NCBI GenBank assembly: GCA_026392135.1
Contig: JAPLCR010000607.1
Location: forward strand, 1 to 29,993
Source of the DNA: Armatimonadota bacterium
Lineage (GTDB): Bacteria > Armatimonadota > Chthonomonadetes > Chthonomonadales > Chthonomonadaceae
Direction: 5' to 3'
Length of the DNA stretch: 29,993 bases
Program-made: the position numbers and the translations under genes
Part shown: positions 15,935-24,443 of the stretch, piece by piece
Layout: the number at the start of each line of letters is the position of its first letter
Numbering within the stretch: position 1 is the first letter of the stretch
Notes under the pieces: model-generated
Seen by the model: only the letters and a program-made list of their open reading frames with translations
Databases searched by the model: none
What the model was told of the DNA's origin: nothing

Positions 15935-16723
15935 ATGGAGATACTGGTATTAGGAAGTGGAACTTCGCACGGAGTACCCATGATAGGCTGTGAATGCGAG
16001 GTGTGCAGATCGTCGAACCCCAAGAACCGCCGATATCGCCCCTCTATCCTCGTGCGGAACGGCGAAGAGACTGTTCTGATAGACACCACGCCAGAGTTGC
16101 GCCTACAGTGTCTCACCTTCAATGTCTCCAGAGTCGATGCCGTTCTCTTCACCCATACGCACGCCGACCACATCTTCGGGCTAGACGACGTTCGTAGGTT
16201 CAACGACTTATCAGGAAAAGAGCTTCCCGTCTACGGCGACGCAGAGACGCTTGAGGATATTCGGCGCATCTACCCCTATATCTTCAAACAGACTCAGCTT
16301 GGAGGGGGCAAGCCTCGTGTCAGCCTACAAGAGGTAGAGCGCGATTTCTCCCTGTTTGGGCTAAATGTCCAGTCGTTCTACGTGCTTCATGGGAAGTTAC
16401 CCGTACTCTCCTATCGCTTCGATCAGCCCGCCACAGAAAACAGCCCCGCCTACTCTGCGGCGTATGTCACAGATGTCAGCCATATCCCGCCTGATGCCAT
16501 GGAGAGACTCTACGGGCTAGATGTGCTACTACTGGATGCTGTGCGTTTCGACCCGCACCCTACCCACTTTGGTCTCTATCAAGCGTTGGAGGTGATTGCA
16601 GAGGTCAAACCCAAGTTCGCCTACCTTACGCATCTCTCACACCACTTCGACCACGATACGGTGAACGCGCAGATTCCTGAAAACGTAGAGCTATCCTACG
16701 ACGGCTTGACGATTCGCTCTTGA
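15935..16723 (+). CDS. MBL-fold metallohydrolase, PhnP-like
   Basis: This is a 262-residue metallo-beta-lactamase-fold phosphodiesterase-type hydrolase. It opens with LVLGSGTSHGVPMIGCECEVC, where Cys19, Cys21 and Cys24 match the structural zinc site of PhnP-like proteins. It contains the metal motif HTHADH at residues 74-79 and FGLDDVRRFN just after. A distal AYVTDVSHIP and C-terminal YLTHLSHHFDH supply further metal ligands. No other phn genes are present, so a general cyclic phosphodiesterase or repair role is as likely as phosphonate use. AAAGGAA 7 nt upstream serves as RBS and directly abuts the repeat element. It converges with the HDOD gene, with 3 nt between stops. Confidence 0.88.
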   Translation: MEILVLGSGTSHGVPMIGCECEVCRSSNPKNRRYRPSILVRNGEETVLIDTTPELRLQCLTFNVSRVDAVLFTHTHADHIFGLDDVRRFNDLSGKELPVYGDAETLEDIRRIYPYIFKQTQLGGGKPRVSLQEVERDFSLFGLNVQSFYVLHGKLPVLSYRFDQPATENSPAYSAAYVTDVSHIPPDAMERLYGLDVLLLDAVRFDPHPTHFGLYQALEVIAEVKPKFAYLTHLSHHFDHDTVNAQIPENVELSYDGLTIRS

Positions 16724-16726
16724 CGC

Positions 16727-17596
16727 TTATGCCGCCTGCGCCCCAGAAGAGATGGAGTGTACTAGCTTCTGAACCTCTTCATAGACTGTAGTACAGATAC
16801 GAGAGTACTGCTCTTCATCTATCTGCACAAGGGCTTGTACCGCCGGATTAATGCGGTTTGCCTCTCCCTGATGCCCAAAACCAAGCCCGCACTCATAAGC
16901 CAGTGCATTACCTACATGAACATACAGGGCTAGGTCATCCGAAGATGCTCCACTGTCCAGAGGTGAGTGGTGATGAGAAATTGCCCCCCAGTAGATAGGC
17001 GGCAGTTGCCAGCGCGTCGCTATCTCGTAGCCAACCTCCTCATGAGTTATCTTTAAGCTCTCCTGCTCTATCTCATAATCGGAGAGAGTTGTGCTACTCC
17101 GCTGTTGGAAAACTTGTGAAGACTCTTCTGGCAAAAACAGCGCAATACCCAGTTTCCCTATATCGTGCATCAGCCCCGCCAGAAACGCCTCCTCCGGCTT
17201 AGGATACTTTTTAATCATAGCAACAACCTTCGACATACACGCCACAGCAATAGAGTGTTGCCAGAACTCCGCGATATTGAAATGCCTGCCCGGTTTGCGA
17301 GTAGAACTCCCAGATTGAAGAGAGACCATAATACAGATCGAGCGAACCGTCTCAACCCCCAGCATCAGAATAGCACGCTGAAGCGAAGAGATGCGCCCGC
17401 CGCCGCCAAAGAACGGAGAGTTCGCCATTCTAAGCAGTTTTGCTACCATAGCAGGGTCTTGCATTATCACGCGCTCATAGTCTTTCGTACCCACATTAGG
17501 GCTGTCCGCTAGTTTTAATAGTTGTAGCGTAACATGGGGTAGTATCGGAAGCGTGCTGGCACGCGCTAACTGTGTCTCTAGGTGTTTATAATCCAT
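16727..17596 (-). CDS. HDOD domain signalling protein
   Basis: This is a 289-residue cytoplasmic protein made almost entirely of an HDOD domain, an HD-related signalling output module. The signature LPILPHVTLQLLKLADSPNVGTKDYERVIMQDPAMVAKLLRMANS is followed by ILMLGVETVRSI (residues 15 to about 85). Unlike many HDOD proteins it keeps HD-type residues: HSIAVACMSK, MHDIGKLG, THEEVGYEIA and ISHHHSP. Activity as a phosphohydrolase is therefore conceivable but not shown. It lies between convergent and divergent single genes. Confidence 0.88.
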   Translation of the reverse strand: MDYKHLETQLARASTLPILPHVTLQLLKLADSPNVGTKDYERVIMQDPAMVAKLLRMANSPFFGGGGRISSLQRAILMLGVETVRSICIMVSLQSGSSTRKPGRHFNIAEFWQHSIAVACMSKVVAMIKKYPKPEEAFLAGLMHDIGKLGIALFLPEESSQVFQQRSSTTLSDYEIEQESLKITHEEVGYEIATRWQLPPIYWGAISHHHSPLDSGASSDDLALYVHVGNALAYECGLGFGHQGEANRINPAVQALVQIDEEQYSRICTTVYEEVQKLVHSISSGAQAA

Positions 17597-17624
17597 TCAT
17601 ACTCTCCCAATCTCAAAAATCGAA

Positions 17625-17648
17625 GCCTCTACATTTTCGGCTAGAGGC
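17625..17648. promoter_or_regulatory. Inverted repeat in the divergent HDOD-dioxygenase gap
   Basis: GCCTCTA and TAGAGGC (7-bp arms, 10-bp spacer) lie in the 125-bp divergent gap, followed on the plus strand by TCTTTTT. There is no gene reading into it on the plus strand, so an operator or a leader hairpin is more likely than a terminator. Confidence 0.3.
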
Positions 17649-17721
17649 ATCTCTTTTTACACCCCTGTTAGCAGGAAAGAGCCTCTGAAATATCGAAAAA
17701 AGCGTTGGAGGTAGTACAACA

Positions 17722-18663
17722 ATGTTGACTCAAGAGCAGATCGATTTTTTTCATCAAAACGGCTTTCTTATAATGCGCCAACTGTTTCAAGGGGAAGAGC
17801 TGCGTTTGCTGAAAGAGGCGGTGGATGCAGTGCAGGCACAGGGCGTGGCAAGGCAAGGCGATCACCACCTCTACGCTCCCGGTCCACAAGGCGAGCCTGT
17901 CTATTGGCGCTCTGAGAGGATATGGTCGCGTGGAGATATTTTTCGCGCTGTCACCGTTCACCCCGACCTACTAGAGGCGATTGGGCAGTGCGTAGGACAG
18001 GCGTTCTTTCCCTGGAACGATTCACTTGTTGTCAAGCTTGCAAACAGCGGTGCCGAAGTAGCATGGCATCAAGATCCACCTTATGGAACCCAGTGGGGCG
18101 ACACTTCACGCACGGAGACCTACCCTGTTCCAAACTTTACTACCGACATCTATCTCGACCACTCCGGTCCCGATAACGGCTGTGTCTGGGCGATACCGGG
18201 GCATCACCTCGTCGGGCACGTAGACCTTTCCCATAAAACAGCCGAACAGCTCTTTACCGAAAGCGGCGCACTTCCTCTAGAGATGGAGGCGGGGGATGTC
18301 CTCTTTCACGCGCTCTCTACGCCGCACGGCTCCCGTGCAAACCTCTCTGCCGCTCAGCGTCGTATCTTCTATATCCACTATCTCGCGCATGAGGTCTTTG
18401 CGGAGGGCTACGAGAGTACGGGGGCGGAGTGGGTGAAGCAGAAGCCGGGCTGGTGCGATATGCGCGATTCCCTGATTCAGTCTATGTTAGAGGCGCGGCG
18501 CAACTTAGGGTGGGAGGGCTATGAAGAGCGCGGGACGCTCTCCTATGGAGATGGCGGCTTCCTTTTTCAACAACAACCCACCAGTCCCCCGCGCCACTGG
18601 GAAACCCTCCGCAAGCAACTCTCTCCAGAGCAGTACGAAAGCTTGAGAGGGCTAAAGTCATAA
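17722..18663 (+). CDS. Phytanoyl-CoA dioxygenase (PhyH) family protein
   Basis: This is a 313-residue Fe(II)/2-oxoglutarate-dependent oxygenase. It begins with the family opening LTQEQIDFFHQNGFLIMRQLFQGEEL. The iron-binding HxD is H116-Q-D118 in AWHQDPPYG. The distal His is in LSTPHGSRANLSAAQRR (H202), and a following Arg (R213/R214) would hold 2-oxoglutarate. The segment DIYLDHSGPDNGCVWAIPGHH is also typical. It would hydroxylate a small organic substrate in the cytoplasm; the family covers many substrates, so none is assigned. A GGAGGT RBS lies 9 nt before the ATG. Confidence 0.9.
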   Translation: MLTQEQIDFFHQNGFLIMRQLFQGEELRLLKEAVDAVQAQGVARQGDHHLYAPGPQGEPVYWRSERIWSRGDIFRAVTVHPDLLEAIGQCVGQAFFPWNDSLVVKLANSGAEVAWHQDPPYGTQWGDTSRTETYPVPNFTTDIYLDHSGPDNGCVWAIPGHHLVGHVDLSHKTAEQLFTESGALPLEMEAGDVLFHALSTPHGSRANLSAAQRRIFYIHYLAHEVFAEGYESTGAEWVKQKPGWCDMRDSLIQSMLEARRNLGWEGYEERGTLSYGDGGFLFQQQPTSPPRHWETLRKQLSPEQYESLRGLKS

Positions 18664-18855
18664 GCCCCCGCTAAAAAAGGGTTGGCGTGCCGCGTCTTCT
18701 CAAAAAGAGAGTGTTTAGAGCCTATTAGCCCGTTCGGGAAGACGCTACACTTCATCGAATGAATCGTTGAGCAGGAATCTTTTCTCATAACGCCGAACTA
18801 TACAGCCTAGACCTCACCCCGTGAGAACCCCTTCCACTCTTAACATAGGAGCGAA

Positions 18856-20250
18856 ATGATGTCGGAAACCACCCCTAAAGGGCTACTAACACTCGAAGAG
18901 TTGGCACAAGCGATAACCCGCGACGAGATTGACACCGTGTTGGTAGTCTTCCCCGATATGTACGGGCGGCTTGTAGGGAAGCGCGTGACCGCCTCTTTTT
19001 TCCTTGACCACGTAGCGGAGGGCGGGGTACACGCTTGCGACTACCTGCTCGCTTGCGATATGGAGATGGATCCGGTTCCCGGCTATAAATTTACGAGTTG
19101 GGAGTCGGGCTATGGTGATTTTCACTGCGTCCCCGATTTCAGCACGCTACGCATTGTGAGTTGGCTACCCAAAACTGCTCTTATCATTTGCGACCTACAC
19201 AACGATAAACAGGACAAGCCCGTAGAGGTGGCTCCGCGTCAGATGTTGAAGAGGCAGTTAGAGGGCGCAGACGCATTGGGTTTGAAGGTAATGGCGGGCA
19301 TGGAGATTGAACTCTACCTGTTCAACGAAACCTACGAATCGGCGCGAGAAAAGCGTTATCAGAATCTGAAAACCGCCGGCTCCTACATCGAAGACTATCA
19401 TATTCTGCAAGGAACAAAAGAGGAGCCGCTTGTCCGCGAGATTCGCAACCACCTTGAAAAGAGCGGTGCGCCTGTCGAGACCAGTAAGGGCGAGTGGGGA
19501 CCCGGTCAGCAGGAGATAAACCTGCGTTTTTCGGAAGCCCTTGTGCAAGCCGATAGAAATGCCCTCTACAAGCACGCCGCGAAAGAGATTGCCTACCTAA
19601 ACGGCAAGGCGGTGACGTTTATGGCGAAGTGGGACGAGACGCAGGCAGGCTCTGGGATGCACATTCATCTTAGCCTGTGGGATAGAGAGACGGGCAAATC
19701 GCTCTGCGCCGGAGATACCCCTCTACCTCCTCTACAAGTGACCGAGATTTTTCGCCACTTCGTCGGGGGTTGGATAGCCCACGCCCGCGAAATCACCGCT
19801 TTCTATGCGCCCAATGTCGCCTCATACAAGCGGTTTCAGTCCGGTTCGTTTGCACCGACGGGTATTGCGTGGAGCGTGGACAACCGCACTGCGGGCTTTC
19901 GCATGGTGGGGCATGGCTCCTCGCTTCGCATCGAGTGCCGTATTCCGGGCGCGGACGCGAACCCCTACCTCGCCTTCGCCGCCTCCATTGCCGCGGGTCT
20001 GGACGGCATACGCAACCGCATAGAGCCGCCCGACGTTTTTGAGGGCGACATCTATCAGGCGAACAACCTCACTCGTGTCCCCTCCAACCTCCACGAAGCG
20101 ATAGCGGAGTTAGAAAAGAGCGCGTTTCTGCGAGAGGCGTTCGGCGCGGAGGTCATCGAACACTACCTTCACTACTTCAAAACGGAACAGCGCAAATTCG
20201 ATGCGGTGGTGACGGACTGGGAGAAGATGCGCTTCTTCGAGCGGATTTAG
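18856..20250 (+). CDS. Glutamine synthetase family protein (type I, GlnA/PuuA-like)
   Basis: This is a 464-residue ATP-dependent amide or gamma-glutamyl ligase. Active-site segments are in order: GMEIELYLFN near residue 148 (metal-binding Glu), GPGQQEINLRF near 215, GSGMHIHLSLWD near 265 with the metal-binding His, then FAPTGIAWSVDNRTAGFR and SLRIECRIPGADANPYLAFAA. This is the catalytic plan of glutamine synthetase I and of gamma-glutamylpolyamine ligases. The N-terminal segment VVFPDMYGRLVGKRV resembles the PuuA/GlnT-type members more than the housekeeping enzyme, so substrate identity is open. RBS AGGAG precedes ATG 18856; a second ATG follows immediately. Its last 93 bp are duplicated 1.2 kb downstream. 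Confidence 0.88.
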   Translation: MMSETTPKGLLTLEELAQAITRDEIDTVLVVFPDMYGRLVGKRVTASFFLDHVAEGGVHACDYLLACDMEMDPVPGYKFTSWESGYGDFHCVPDFSTLRIVSWLPKTALIICDLHNDKQDKPVEVAPRQMLKRQLEGADALGLKVMAGMEIELYLFNETYESAREKRYQNLKTAGSYIEDYHILQGTKEEPLVREIRNHLEKSGAPVETSKGEWGPGQQEINLRFSEALVQADRNALYKHAAKEIAYLNGKAVTFMAKWDETQAGSGMHIHLSLWDRETGKSLCAGDTPLPPLQVTEIFRHFVGGWIAHAREITAFYAPNVASYKRFQSGSFAPTGIAWSVDNRTAGFRMVGHGSSLRIECRIPGADANPYLAFAASIAAGLDGIRNRIEPPDVFEGDIYQANNLTRVPSNLHEAIAELEKSAFLREAFGAEVIEHYLHYFKTEQRKFDAVVTDWEKMRFFERI

Positions 20251-20253
20251 AGA
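20158..20253 (+). repeat. Direct repeat A, 3' end of the glutamine synthetase gene
   Basis: These 96 bp match positions 21440-21535 in 89 of 96 bases, with no gaps, starting at GAACACTAC and ending three bases past the stop codon. This copy is part of the intact gene. Six of the seven differences are synonymous and one changes Arg to Ser in the second copy. Confidence 0.88.
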
Positions 20254-20257
20254 CATC

Positions 20258-20272
20258 AGGAGCCAACACATC
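20258..20272 (+). repeat. 15-bp direct repeat, left border of candidate island
   Basis: AGGAGCCAACACATC occurs here, 8 bp after the glutamine synthetase stop, and again at 24731-24745 just before the next host-like gene. At the right copy its AGGAG serves as the RBS of the TTG-initiated gene. This suggests the ancestral order was glutamine synthetase directly followed by that gene. Confidence 0.5.
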
Positions 20273-20337
20273 GCTAAGCGTGTTTCGACTATTTCGAGGA
20301 TTGCGCCCAGTGCGAACTTGAGGTATCCTTATATAGA

Positions 20338-20348
20338 AGGGAATCCCT
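20338..20348. promoter_or_regulatory. Palindrome upstream of the antitoxin gene
   Basis: AGGGAATCCCT has 5-bp arms around one base, 20 bp before the antitoxin start and just past a TATATA stretch that may be a -10 box. Toxin-antitoxin operons are usually autorepressed, so it is a plausible operator. The motif is short. Confidence 0.35.
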
Positions 20349-20368
20349 CCCTTGAGAGGAGTAATATC

Positions 20369-20836
20369 ATGTTTGCTCTTGCCCATAATACCGAAATGAT
20401 TGCCCCGAATGAAAAAGAGACCGAGATTGCCCGTACCTCGCAACGCGTGCTGGCAGGACTCGACCTTGATAACACGCAAAACGAAATACATATTCACCTT
20501 CACACTACAGACAACCAGGACGCTGAGTTTGTTTTGCCCCTTGCCGCCGTTCGCCTGCTCTTAAATGGCTTGCAGGAAATGGCAAAGGGCAATGCGGTCT
20601 CACTCGTGCCCATTCAGGCGGAACTGACCACCCAACAAGCCGCGGAGTTACTTTGCGTGTCCAGACCCTATTTTATCAAATTGCTGGAAGAGGGGAAAAT
20701 ACCGTATCGAACTGTGGGAATCTACCGCCGCGTGAAAGCCGCAGACGTTCTTGCCTATATCCGAGAGTATCAGGAACAAGCCACCCGAGATATGAACGAA
20801 CTTGCGGAGGAAGCGCAACGCTTAGGGCTTTACTGA
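20369..20836 (+). CDS. Excisionase-fold DNA-binding antitoxin
   Basis: This is a 155-residue protein whose C-terminal half holds a MerR/excisionase-type helix-turn-helix: ELTTQQAAELLCVSRPYFIKLLEEGKIPYRTVG near residues 85-117, followed by RRVKAADVLAYI. The N-terminal half has HIHLHTTD and FVLPLAAVRLLLNGLQEMA segments seen in similar antitoxins. ATG 20369 is preceded by GGAG at 9 nt; the upstream in-frame start lacks support. It overlaps the PIN gene by one base (TGATG), the usual order antitoxin then toxin. It is expected to neutralise the toxin and repress the operon. Confidence 0.82.
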   Translation: MFALAHNTEMIAPNEKETEIARTSQRVLAGLDLDNTQNEIHIHLHTTDNQDAEFVLPLAAVRLLLNGLQEMAKGNAVSLVPIQAELTTQQAAELLCVSRPYFIKLLEEGKIPYRTVGIYRRVKAADVLAYIREYQEQATRDMNELAEEAQRLGLY

Positions 20837-21408
20837 TGGACGGTAAGCCTTTCGCTCTTTTAGATGCCTGCTTGCTCTACTCTGCAACGATGCGAGACCT
20901 CCTGATGAGGCTGACAATCCGACTTGCATTTCAGCCCAAATGGACGGAACGCATTCACACGGAATGGATAGAGAATCTACTTCACAATCGCTCAGACCTG
21001 ACCCGCGTACAAGTAGAGCGCACCCGCGATTTAATGAACCGAAACGGCAGAGATTACCATGTGCCAGAGTACGAGACGCTTATTCCCGCCCTCAATTTGC
21101 CTGATGAAAATGACCGCCATATCCTTGCCGCCGCCATCGCCTGTGAATGTCCAACCATCGTGACTTTCAACCTCTCTGATTTTCCTGCAAGAACTTTACG
21201 AGAATACAATATCCGCGCAATACACCCCGACGTGTTTTTGTGCGAACTCTTTGACGATGACCCTCCGCTTTTTGTGGCGGCAGTGCGTGACCAAATCGCC
21301 GGATTGACGCACCCTTCCCAAACGATAGACGACCTGCTCATTAAGCTTCGCAATGAAAATCTTGCTCAACTCACGCGCAGGCTTGAAGAGTATCGGGAAG
21401 AGTTCTAG
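20836..21408 (+). CDS. PIN domain toxin (VapC-like ribonuclease)
   Basis: This is a 190-residue PIN-fold protein, predicted to be a metal-dependent ribonuclease. The acidic active-site residues are in place: Asp10 in ALLDACLLYS, Glu43 in IHTEWIENL, Asp93 in PDENDRHILAAA and Asp115 in FNLSDFPART. ATG 20836 overlaps the antitoxin stop. The open frame extends further upstream but with no family similarity, so that part is ignored. The C-terminal extension after residue 130 is typical of the longer PIN_3-like branch. It ends 32 bp before the detached glutamine synthetase tail. Confidence 0.85.
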   Translation: MDGKPFALLDACLLYSATMRDLLMRLTIRLAFQPKWTERIHTEWIENLLHNRSDLTRVQVERTRDLMNRNGRDYHVPEYETLIPALNLPDENDRHILAAAIACECPTIVTFNLSDFPARTLREYNIRAIHPDVFLCELFDDDPPLFVAAVRDQIAGLTHPSQTIDDLLIKLRNENLAQLTRRLEEYREEF

Positions 21409-21439
21409 CGAGGAACCTCATACTCAGCCCTGAAATCCA

Positions 21440-21535
21440 GAACACTACCTGCACTACTTCAAAACAGAACAGAGCAAATTCGATGCAGTAGTGACGGACT
21501 GGGAGAAGATGCGCTTCTTTGAGCGAATTTAGAGA
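21440..21535 (+). pseudogene. Detached glutamine synthetase 3' end (repeat B)
   Basis: This is a fragment encoding EHYLHYFKTEQSKF and the following residues to the same stop (TAG 21530-21532) as the intact gene. It is 89/96 identical in DNA to 20158-20253. In frame upstream there is a TGA within 10 bp, so it is only a remnant. The excess of synonymous changes shows that both copies diverged under protein-level selection, so B came from another functional allele or paralogue and is not a recent tandem copy. The base TACTCAGCCCT just upstream resembles the MITE end. Confidence 0.82.
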
Positions 21536-21610
21536 GTGGGCGTTTCCGGTATCAGGGGGCTTTTGAGAGTGCAAAAGGTCTACTATCGCTAAAACAGTAC
21601 AGGACACAAA

Positions 21611-24403
21611 ATGGCTCAACTGAGTTGGAACCAGATACGCGCAAACGCCGCCGCATTCTCCGAAGAGTGGGGAAACGCCCGCTATGAGCGCGGGGAGTCG
21701 CAGAGTTTCTACAATGCGTTCTTCGAGGTTTTCGGGGTCTCGCGGAGAAGAGTGGCGACCTTTGAAGAATCCGTCAAGAAACTGGGCGGCAAGCAGGGCT
21801 TCATAGACCTCTTCTGGAAGGGCGTTCTTTTGGTGGAGCAGAAGAGCGCGGGGCGAAGCCTTGTCAACGCGAAAGAGCAGGCTTTCGACTACTTCCCTAA
21901 CCTCAAAGAGGCGGAACTGCCGCGCTATGTCCTCGTCTGCGATTTCCAAACCTTCGCGCTCTACGACCTCGAAACGGCGGAAGAGAGTAGTTTCCGCCTG
22001 AACGAACTTACCGAGCATATCGAGAAGTTCGGCTTCATCATCGGGCGCGAAAAGCGAACCTTTCGAGACCAAGACCCCGTGAATATCGAAGCCTCCGAGT
22101 TGATGGGAAGACTTCACGACTCGCTAGAGAGTACGGGCTATCGGGGGCGCAATTTAGAGACGTTTCTGGTGCGAACTCTGTTCTGCCTCTTCGCGGACGA
22201 TACGGGCATCTTCGAGCGCGATGCCTTTCAAGAACTTATCACGAATCGAACGGCGGAAGATGGAAGCGACACAGGGCTATGCCTAGCGGAACTCTTTCAG
22301 GTATTGAATGAGACGCAAGAGGAGCGGCAGAAGGGAGTGTCGGAAGACTTTTTGGCATTCCCGTATATCAACGGCGAACTGTTTGCTGAAAGGCTCAGGA
22401 TTCCGCGTTTCGACAAAGAGATGCGTCAGCAGTTATTGGATGCTTGCGCCTTCAACTGGAGCAAAATCTCCCCTGCGATATTCGGGGCGCTGTTTCAGTC
22501 CGTTATGGATAAAGACCACCGCAGGGCGCTGGGGGCGCACTACACTACCGAGCGCAACATTCTCAAAGTGATTGAGCCGCTCTTTATGGACAAGTTGCGG
22601 GAGGAGTTTCAGAGGCTCAAAAATAGGCGAGACAACGGAAGACGCGCCGCCCTCGAAGCCTTTCATATTAAGTTGGCGAGGCTGAACTTCTTCGACCCGG
22701 CTTGCGGGTGCGGCAACTTTCTGGTTATCGCTTATCGTGAACTGAGGGAGTTGGAGCTACAACTCCTACGCGAAATCCACCCGGACAGGGCGCAACTGGT
22801 GACGGACATCGAACAGCGCGTCCGCCTCAACGTAGGGCAGTTCTACGGAATAGAGATTAGCGAGTTTCCGGCGCGAATCGCGGAAGTCGCGCTCTGGATG
22901 ATGGACCACATCGAAAATAACCGCGTTTCGCAGGAGTTCGGGCAGTTCTACATGAGAATTCCGCTCGTCACCTCGCCTCATATCCGGCACGCCGACGCGC
23001 TAGAGATGGACTGGCAAGACCTCCTCCCTGCGGAGAGGTGCGACTATCTATTAGGCAACCCCCCCTTTGTGGGTGCGAAGTATCAGACCCCGAAACAGCG
23101 GGAGCAGGTCATCCGAATCGCGCAACTCGGCAATAGCGGGGGGACGCTGGACTATGTGACGGCGTGGTTTTTGAAGGGGAGCGAGTACGCCCGCAAGGGC
23201 AGGGCGCAGATTGGCTTCGTGGCGACGAACTCCATTACGCAGGGCGAGCAGGTCGCGCAGTTGTGGACAAGCCTCTTCCACAAATACCGCATGGAGATTA
23301 GTTTCGCGCATACAACCTTTGCATGGGGAAGCGAGGCGCGTGGCGTGGCTCATGTTCACGTGGTGATATTGGGGCTGACGCGAAGCGAGGACGAGCCGAA
23401 AGAGAAACGGTTTTTCACCTACTCCGACATCAAGGGAGACCCCTTCGAGAGTTCGCAGAGCAAAATCTCCTCCTACCTGATAGACGCTTCCAAACTCGCC
23501 GACCCGCACACTATCGTCCGCGAAGCGAATCGCCCGCTGAATGGGTTACCGCAACTGATAATAGGCTCCAAGCCGATAGACGGCGGACATCTGATATTTA
23601 CGGAGGAGGAGCGCGAAGCCTTCTTGAAGGCGGAGCCGCAAGCGGAGCGATTCATGCGCCCGTTTATTGGGGCGGAGGAGCTGATAAACGGCAAGATAAG
23701 GTATATTCTCGCCCTGCACGACGCAATGCCTACGGAACTGCGCGACATACCTTTGGCGAAAGAGCGGCTGGACAGGGTGCGCGAATATCGCTTGAAGAGC
23801 AAAAGCCCCGCCACCCGCGCCCTAGCGACGACTCCCGACCGCTACCATGTCAACGTAATTCCCGCTACCCCGTTTTTGGCGATACCAAAAGTGAGTTCGG
23901 AACGGCGCGAGTATGTTCCTATCGCTTTTTTCTATCCCCCGACTGTGCCTAGCGATTTAGTATTTGTTCTGCCCGATGCCTCTTTATGGCTGTTCGGTAT
24001 GCTCACTTCGCGAATGAATATGGCGTGGTTACGGGCTGTCGGAGGCAAATTGGAGAGTCGCTATCGCTACTCTATCGGGATAGTCTACAACACCTTCCCC
24101 ATGCCTACCTTGACGGAGGCGCAGAAGACGAAACTTGGGGGGCTGGCGCAGAAGGTTTTGGATGCCCGCGCCCTTTTCCCTAACGATACGCTTGCAGCCC
24201 TGTACGACAGCCTCGTTATGCCTTATGAACTCAGGAAAGCGCATAACGCGCTGGATAGAGCGGTTGAGCGTATCTATCGCGCCCACCCCTTCGCGGACGA
24301 TAGGGAGCGGGTGGAGTTTTTGCTAGACGAGTATGCGAAGATGGCTTCGCCCCTGCTGGCTATCGCAACCGCCAAGCCGAAACGCAAGAGAGCCTCGAAA
24401 TAA
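21611..24403 (+). CDS. MmeI-like single-chain restriction-modification enzyme
   Basis: This is a 930-residue fused nuclease, adenine methylase and target-recognition protein, the length of the MmeI (type IIL) family at about 920. The N-terminal nuclease motif is D66-x9-E76-Q-K78 (GFIDLFWKGVLLVEQK), matching the MmeI pattern D-x9-ExK. A helical region follows. SAM motif I is FFDPACGCGNFL near 360-371, with GIEISEFPARIAEVALWM after it. Motif IV is N483-P-P-F486. The C-terminal target-recognition and helical part contains YRYSIGIVYNTFPMP and ends in a basic KPKRKRASK tail. It is intact and all catalytic residues are present, so it may be active. AGGA lies 7 nt before the ATG. Confidence 0.9.
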   Translation: MAQLSWNQIRANAAAFSEEWGNARYERGESQSFYNAFFEVFGVSRRRVATFEESVKKLGGKQGFIDLFWKGVLLVEQKSAGRSLVNAKEQAFDYFPNLKEAELPRYVLVCDFQTFALYDLETAEESSFRLNELTEHIEKFGFIIGREKRTFRDQDPVNIEASELMGRLHDSLESTGYRGRNLETFLVRTLFCLFADDTGIFERDAFQELITNRTAEDGSDTGLCLAELFQVLNETQEERQKGVSEDFLAFPYINGELFAERLRIPRFDKEMRQQLLDACAFNWSKISPAIFGALFQSVMDKDHRRALGAHYTTERNILKVIEPLFMDKLREEFQRLKNRRDNGRRAALEAFHIKLARLNFFDPACGCGNFLVIAYRELRELELQLLREIHPDRAQLVTDIEQRVRLNVGQFYGIEISEFPARIAEVALWMMDHIENNRVSQEFGQFYMRIPLVTSPHIRHADALEMDWQDLLPAERCDYLLGNPPFVGAKYQTPKQREQVIRIAQLGNSGGTLDYVTAWFLKGSEYARKGRAQIGFVATNSITQGEQVAQLWTSLFHKYRMEISFAHTTFAWGSEARGVAHVHVVILGLTRSEDEPKEKRFFTYSDIKGDPFESSQSKISSYLIDASKLADPHTIVREANRPLNGLPQLIIGSKPIDGGHLIFTEEEREAFLKAEPQAERFMRPFIGAEELINGKIRYILALHDAMPTELRDIPLAKERLDRVREYRLKSKSPATRALATTPDRYHVNVIPATPFLAIPKVSSERREYVPIAFFYPPTVPSDLVFVLPDASLWLFGMLTSRMNMAWLRAVGGKLESRYRYSIGIVYNTFPMPTLTEAQKTKLGGLAQKVLDARALFPNDTLAALYDSLVMPYELRKAHNALDRAVERIYRAHPFADDRERVEFLLDEYAKMASPLLAIATAKPKRKRASK

Positions 24404-24443
24404 AGGGTAGTGGTCTGTTAAGGTAGAGGGTGGTGTATGCTTT

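Noticed and set aside
18692..18745. GCGTCTTC...GAAGACGC inverted repeat downstream of the dioxygenase gene
   Set aside because: Only 8-bp arms with a 38-bp spacer and no T-run, so it is not convincing as a terminator or an element.
20653..20835. Upstream extension of the PIN toxin frame
   Set aside because: The extension overlaps the antitoxin coding sequence and lacks family similarity. The overlapping TGATG start at 20836 fits the PIN fold.
21371..22117. A 248-codon open frame on the minus strand at the start of the MmeI-like gene
   Set aside because: It overlaps the conserved nuclease region of a well-supported gene and has no recognisable domain.
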